From assembly GCA_907163345.1 (NCBI GenBank), contig CAJQUN010000015.1, positions 6,294,886 through 6,358,885 on the forward strand: a DNA stretch of 64,000 bases. Direction: 5' to 3'. A model generated the notes under the pieces. It was not told where the DNA came from and searched no databases. It was given only the letters and a program-made list of their open reading frames with translations. Positions 58,871 to 64,000 of this stretch are shown piece by piece. A program made the position numbers and the translations under genes. This stretch comes from Haberlea rhodopensis. Taxonomy: Eukaryota; Streptophyta; Magnoliopsida; Lamiales; Gesneriaceae. How positions within the stretch are numbered: the stretch's first letter is position 1; the number at the start of each line of letters is the position of its first letter.

Positions 58871-60839
58871 AATATCACCCACTATCATTGTCGGGGCGAG
58901 GGATATTATTGAGCCGCCGATATGATGTAGTAGGATTTGTGAACTGTTGTGTTAACCTTGATGCAGGTATATAGAGCTAGTGGAAGATTCCGGTGGTTGT
59001 TATATTCGAGCGAGGGAGGTACTTGCCGCTGTCATATGAAGCGATGGTAATATGATATTTGCCGCTATCATGTCAAAGCGATGTACATGCCGCTGTCATT
59101 GTCGAAGCGAGGGATATATGATGCCGCTATATGTCGAAGCGAGGCGTCCTAAAATTCGGCTGTTATAACAAGACCGGAACAGCCACATTATCAATATTCG
59201 AGCGAGGAATGAAGTACATACCACCGTCATGTCGAAGCGATGATGTCGTTGTCGTGTCGAAGCGATGATGCATGCCGTTGTCACGTCGAAGCGATGATGC
59301 CGCTGTCATGACGTAGCGACGCGATCGGGAACAAAGTGCTGCATGTAATGTGAGCCACCTCTTGGGTCCGAAAGGAACAAAGTGCTACATGCATGTGAGT
59401 GCCTCTTGAGTCCTTGATCTATTCCGTTGATTTTATGGTGATGGTTCATTCAGCCAGGTATATCGAGCGATGGTTCATGCCGCTATCTTATTGGCGATGG
59501 ATATTCAGCCAGGTGAGTTTATAGCGATGCCTCTTTCCTCTATCTTATTGGCGATGATTCATGCCGCCAGGTATATCAAGTGATGGTTCATGCCGCTATA
59601 TTATAGGCGATGGTTATTCCACCAGGTACGTGTATAGCCATGTCTCTTTCCGCTATGTTATTGGCGATGGCTCATGCCGCCGGACATGTGTTTAGCGACG
59701 GTGCATTCCGCTGATTCCATGGCGATGGTTCTTGCCGCCGATTATATATATAGCGACGTCTCATTCCGCTATTCTGTTGATGATGAGTATATCAACTTGT
59801 GTATTGATATTAAATCATATTTTGTGGAATATTTATGTTGAGAGCAGAGACAATTTAAAGGATCAACTGTGGATCAACTGTGTACAATAACAGTGAACGT
59901 TGTGTTATACAAATCATATTATTGTTTCTTGGATACATGAGATGTAAGCTCAAAAGAATATTGGAATGTTCCAGAGGAATAAAGAGTTGAGGTAAACCAT
60001 TGAGTTTGGTTTGGCATGTGAATATATGATACGATATGTTGATATATTTTGATCACATTATATCAGTTGAATTATATCGATTTTTGAGAATCGAGTGTAT
60101 AAGGGAGAATGAAACTAAAAATGAAACATATTATTGAGATGTTCATTTTGATATTGTGTTAGAAACTGGAAGGCATATAAATGATGATATATGCGATGAG
60201 ACTGATGTATGAGAAATCATGAATACATACTACACTATGATATGTTATTCATTTATGAAATAGTACTTTGTTGAATAAATGAATTACGTCATTGAGGCAT
60301 TGAAGTGATTCTTATGTTAAATTTCAATCACACAGATATGCGATAGTATGTTATAGCTTGATGTGTACAAGATTGCGTGAAACATTGACGCAGGGATATT
60401 AAGGTTTGATGACGGAAACATTATGAATATCAATAATGCGTAAATGACAATGTACGTTGTTATGCTATGAGTATTTGAGAAATACTAATGAGTTTTCTGT
60501 CTAATACTTCATACCAGATGATAGCTGGGTGCTGAAATATGGAAACGTTGATGTTCGAAAGCATGTGAGTACTGTGATGAGCATGACACCATGATGCTAT
60601 TGTAGATATAGGTGACTTACTCTACAATGGTTTGAGATTAATCATTCAACGTTAATGTTGATGCATTGTTTTAAATTGTTTATATGGAAGTGATTAGTAA
60701 GGAACGATGAACAATACAAGATAACTTATCCAAGTAGATAAGAATTAATGAGGGGTTATGAGCTAAATTTGAGGGATGAACGATATTATGATGCTATGTG
60801 CATATAATCGTGATGTAAGAATATTTGTGTTAGACCATT
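58871..60839 (+). other. Interior of a third LARD (F), left part
   Basis: No coding sequence. It begins with irregular units like GCCGCTGTCATGTCGAAGCGA (58900-59310), passes into the alternating hairpin array (59440-59775), then AT-rich sequence without features to 60839. The arrays are the reverse complement of those in LARD-1, so this interior reads on the plus strand. It is interrupted by the chromovirus piece 60840-63233. Confidence 0.65.
59440..59775 (+). repeat. Alternating AGCG/CGCT and GGCG/CGCC hairpin array
   Basis: Hairpins start at 59466 (AGCG, 11-nt loop, CGCT), 59493 (GGCG), 59523 (AGCG), 59550 (GGCG, loop, CGCC) and so on to about 59770, alternating between the two stem types every 27-30 bp. 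Loops resemble ATGGTTCATGC. This is the reverse-complement counterpart of 6950-7590. Confidence 0.85.
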
Positions 60840-61077
60840 CACTATGTTCACTATGTTCCACACGTTCTAGCCACTCCTCTGCCAGTTCTCCTGATTCAGT
60901 CCCCTCAAACCTGGGTGGCTGATAACTCAAACACTGCGTCAAAGTCAATTCTCCAGGCAACAGTACCTGTTCCACTGGCCCTTGCTCAATCGGTGGTGGT
61001 GGCACAGGCACCATTCGCACACTAGCATTGCCACTCATGGCATCCCCAACATCCTCATGTGGTACTCTGTCTGTCAT
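60840..61077 (-). pseudogene. Truncated chromovirus gag (third LTR type)
   Basis: On the minus strand the ATG at 61077 opens MTDRVPHEDVGDAMSGNASV, then VLLPGELTLTQCLSYQPPRF and EGTESGELAEEWLERVE. It is clearly related to the gag starts of J and G but differs in the first 40 residues. It breaks off within EEWLER at about 60845, and the sequence to the left is unrelated LARD interior. Confidence 0.88.
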
Positions 61078-61235
61078 AACTGTATAACAAGGGTTAACAA
61101 TAACATTCACAAGTATATAACATGTTAGAATAACATCATATTCTAAAATCCAACATGATATTACCATTCTCAAAGTGTTTAGGTAACTCCCTAATACACT
61201 TCCTCTACCCATGTTCACCCCGTTCTCGAACCACT

Positions 61236-61247
61236 GCTCTCATACCA
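61236..61247 (-). promoter_or_regulatory. Primer-binding site next to the L3 LTR
   Basis: The minus strand reads TGGTATGAGAGC, one change from TGGTATCAGAGC, three bases after the LTR edge. It fixes the following LTR as the 5' LTR of a minus-strand element. Confidence 0.85.
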
Positions 61248-61799
61248 CTATGTGGGGTCCTCTTTACTTAATTCATTATGTATCCAGTTAACATACATAT
61301 GTGAGTCTGAATTAAGTAAGAAGGTACACTGATTTAGAGTAATTTACTAGTTAAGTTGTTACAGTACCAATTCCTGAGTACAAAAACCAACTAAATTTGT
61401 TTTCTACATAGACATTACATGTACAATGAACAACCTAAGCCAGTACAACTCCTATGCAGTGGTTCACCTCGCAGCGGAATAAGACTCACGATTCCCCACG
61501 TCTATGCAATCCTACAGAAACATTCACAAAACGTGAGTATAGATAAACAACTATCTCGGTGCAATATCAAAACACAATATCAGTAACAATGATAAAGCAT
61601 AATAAATCATCTAATGTGAATGTTCTGTCTCATGCATTCACAAATGCACCATGTCATGACATGTCTCAACACATACCCTATTATCATGAGACTAAAATGA
61701 TATGCCTATTCAGCTCAATATGTCAGTGGAACCACTTCACATCTTCATATTAGCAGCACATATCATAGTACCGTCCTCAAATGATAATAGCCATAGCAT

Positions 61800-62000
61800 A
61801 TATCCAAAAACCGGCATATATCGCTATATAGCATAACCGAGCATATACCCAAACCAGGCGTATATCTCTCTGTCACATAACCGAGCATATATCCAAACCA
61901 GGCATATATCTCTATGTCACATAACCGAGCATATATCCAAACCAGGCATATATCTCAAATACATAACCGAGCATATACCCAAACCAGGCGTATATCTCAC
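61800..62000. repeat. 44-bp tandem repeat in the L3 LTR
   Basis: CCGAGCATATA starts at 61837, 61881, 61925 and 61967, with steps of 44, 44 and 42 bp. Each unit has CATATA and TATATC-like halves around CCAAACCAGG. Confidence 0.85.
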
Positions 62001-62296
62001 ATACATATGATATCCATGAATGTACAGGCATATGATACTACCAATCATATGATAATAACACAACACAATTCATATGATATCAATCTCATAACATCATCAC
62101 ACAATATCTATACTCCGTACGTCAACACGTACCTGTACTGCAACACAAACGATATAAATTAGGCGTCACTGGCTAAGTGCCTCGTTGTCCTGTCCCCTGA
62201 GATGATGCTACAACAATGCCAACAATATATCATGTTATCATAGGCATTAAAATCAAATTCTACAAAAATATAAAAATTTTCAACATTTTGGCACTG

Positions 62297-62481
62297 GCGA
62301 TCGATCGCTATCTCCACCGATCGATCGCCAAAACTTTCTGTCCCCTCGCGATCGATCGCAACAACTTGGCGATCGATCGCCACAATGTTCTGTTCACAGC
62401 GATCGATCGCCACACACTTTCACCGCCTTAAAATTTACTCTGCCTCGACGATCGATCGCCACAAAGCTCGCGATCGATCGC
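62297..62481. repeat. Paired palindrome array in the L3 LTR
   Basis: Cores start at 62299/62319, 62350/62371, 62401 (single), and 62450/62472, with pair spacings of 20, 21 and 22 bp. In the first pair TGGCGATCGATCG and CGATCGATCGCCA form a perfect 13-bp stem. Confidence 0.9.
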
Positions 62482-63233
62482 CGATGTCCAGAAAGTTTTG
62501 AACATGGCGATTTTCAAGCTTATCTCCATGGTTCTTCTCCTATACCTCATATTGAACCATTTCAACATGTTTCTTACAATCCCTAGGAACATATGAACAT
62601 TATTCTAACTTCATAGCTTCCAATTCAAAGCATAGAAACATGATATAATTCTTTACATGAACACTTGATAACTAACTTCACATATGCACCACCAATGATA
62701 TAATTCAAGTGTAAAGTTAAGAATTCCTTACCAAGATGGTATACTTTCACTTCACACACCTTCCTAACTCAAGTCACAAGTCAATCCCAAGCTTAAACCA
62801 CAAGAAAGTTGAAAGAGATGGAGAGGAGCTTGGTAGAGATTTGTAGGTGTAAATTGGTGTATTATGTGATTCCACTCCCTTAATCCAATTGATATAGATC
62901 CTTAATTCCTTAATTCACTTGCTATCATGCCATTTAGGGATAATTACATGTTAAGTAACATGTACATGAAATGAACTCCAAATTCAAATGCAATTACAAG
63001 TGCAAGTAAATTCACATGCACATGTAATTCCCTTCAAACTCATGTCAAATGCAACTCACATGTACATTTTAATGCACCTTCAAATGCATGCTACATGTAC
63101 AAAAATGTTATATTCTACTATACATGTATTTCTTCATTATTGGTTCCACCCGAACCCCCCATATCATATCGCCACGTGATATAATTACACCATAATCATA
63201 TCACACGTATATAACATAAATCGAGGCATTACA

Positions 63234-63739
63234 ACATGTAACATAGTGGAGTGAAAGAAATGACTTGAACTAAAAATCTATATGCTACAGAAAATTTAAG
63301 TGATGAGATAGGCAAAGAAACGTGAAAAAGGGGATTGCTTATTCTAGTTCATGAGATATATTGTTGCTTAGATGTTACAGAGGAACATAATCAAATCTTT
63401 TCAATACTTTATGAACAGCTAGTGGCGAGAGAGAATGTATGAAATATTCAATACATGGTAAGTATGTAAATATGATGATGATGATTAATCTTGTATAATC
63501 TACATGTCAGTGGTATTAATATATGTTAGCTCATTAAATGCTAATATTGGGATAGAGTAAAGTGATGTGATTTGCAGTCTTGAGATTGTTGGTGTAATGT
63601 GGCATATGTGTTAGCCATGATGATTGAATGATGTCATCCTACAGATTGAACTGTATAATGGTACGCCAATTTAAATTGTTGCCTTTTATGGAGCATGCAT
63701 TTAAATTTCGAGGACGAAATTTTATTAGTTGGGGAGAAT
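63234..63739 (+). other. Interior of LARD F, right part, with polypurine tract
   Basis: No ORF of note. Near the end, TTTCGAGGACGAAATTTTAT leads to AGTTGGGGAGAA (63727-63738), the purine tract expected just upstream of a 3' LTR. This phrase is shared with J, LARD-1 and E in the same place. Confidence 0.7.
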
Positions 63740-64000
63740 TGTGATGTCCGGAATAATTATTAATTGTCAAATAGATTTAATGTGATGTGTCAGGATTTAA
63801 TTCTTGGGAATGTTATATTAGTCCGGAGTTGGAATAAATAATCTTGGGTTGAACTCATTGTGTAAGTTAAATTTTTAAAAGAGTTCTAGCAATAATAATT
63901 TAGTGGGATTTCAATGAATTATAAATTTTGTGAGGAGAGGATATTGAATGGTGGGGATTTAAGTTAGGGTTCAAGTTGAAAACAAAACACACTCAATCAA
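63740..64000 (+). repeat. Start of the 3' LTR of LARD F
   Basis: It begins TGTGATGTCCGG right after the polypurine tract and runs off the window. The start is close to the L1/L2 starts (TGTGATGCCC, TGTGATATCC), but the following sequence differs from both, so it may be a fourth LTR type. Confidence 0.75.

Larger units (their letters stand above)
61251..63233 (-). repeat. 5' LTR of third chromovirus type (L3)
   Basis: It runs from TGTGGGGTCC at 61251 to GGCATTACA at 63233; on the minus strand it starts TGTAATGCC. Its overall plan matches L1 and L2 LTRs, although the sequence is largely different. The right flank is ACATG; no matching left copy was found, since the element is truncated at about 60840. 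Confidence 0.8.

Noticed and set aside
60840..63233. Complete chromovirus with L3 LTRs
   Set aside because: Only the 5' LTR, primer site and the first 80 or so codons of gag are present. No second LTR or matching ACATG target copy was found to the left.

Overview
This window is plant nuclear DNA made almost entirely of nested LTR retrotransposons. I see no host gene, tRNA, rRNA or bacterial feature. The sequence is AT-rich. It carries copia and gypsy pol genes, initiator-tRNA-Met primer sites (TGGTATCAGAGC type) and tRNA-Asp type sites, and 5-bp target duplications. The extra open reading frame downstream of pol in the copia element at 32298-46103 resembles proteins I remember as abundant in Gesneriaceae (Dorcoceras). 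A Lamiales source is therefore possible, but this is only a memory-based guess.

Layout. (1) 1-322 is the end of an LTR abutting a decayed copia pol (323-1957, resuming at 10931). (2) 1958-10930 is a complete non-coding LTR element (LARD-1, TSD TCCAA) inside that copia. (3) About 11313-14641 holds an older, shredded copia. (4) An Athila-like gypsy element, C, starts at 14642 and is split by insertions into 14642-16298, 30512-32297 and 46104-48495. (5) Element B (16299-30511, TSD GCAGG), a gypsy deletion derivative, sits in C and is itself split by element J (20601-27647, TSD TTACC), a chromovirus with a long fused ORF. (6) Element D (32298-46103, TSD TATTC), a Sirevirus-like copia, sits in the protease of C and holds a solo chromovirus LTR (40926-42945, TSD TAGTG). 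(7) From 48496 a second LARD (E) interrupts the integrase of C. It carries a solo copia LTR (48964-50374, TSD CTTCA), a solo Athila-type LTR (51672-53158, TSD GCGAG) and a truncated chromovirus (G, 54654-57082). (8) 57083-64000 holds an inverted chromovirus LTR, the interior of a third LARD (F), a chromovirus fragment with a third LTR type (60840-63233), and the start of the 3' LTR of F.

The most striking signal is structural. The LARD interiors are a near-continuous string of short perfect inverted repeats. Many of the stems are kept between the two diverged copies. One 28/56-bp array alternates AGCG/CGCT and GGCG/CGCC stems around a similar 11-nt loop. The LTRs of several unrelated gypsy families carry arrays of paired palindromes GCGATCGATCGC whose members are 20-22 bp apart. 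In one Athila-type LTR the equivalent position holds a different palindrome, GGCGTAATTACGCC, at the same 21-bp spacing. I read these as hairpin cassettes in retroelement RNA. They are the best candidate here for something undescribed. All distances were counted by eye, and no folding or database search was run.
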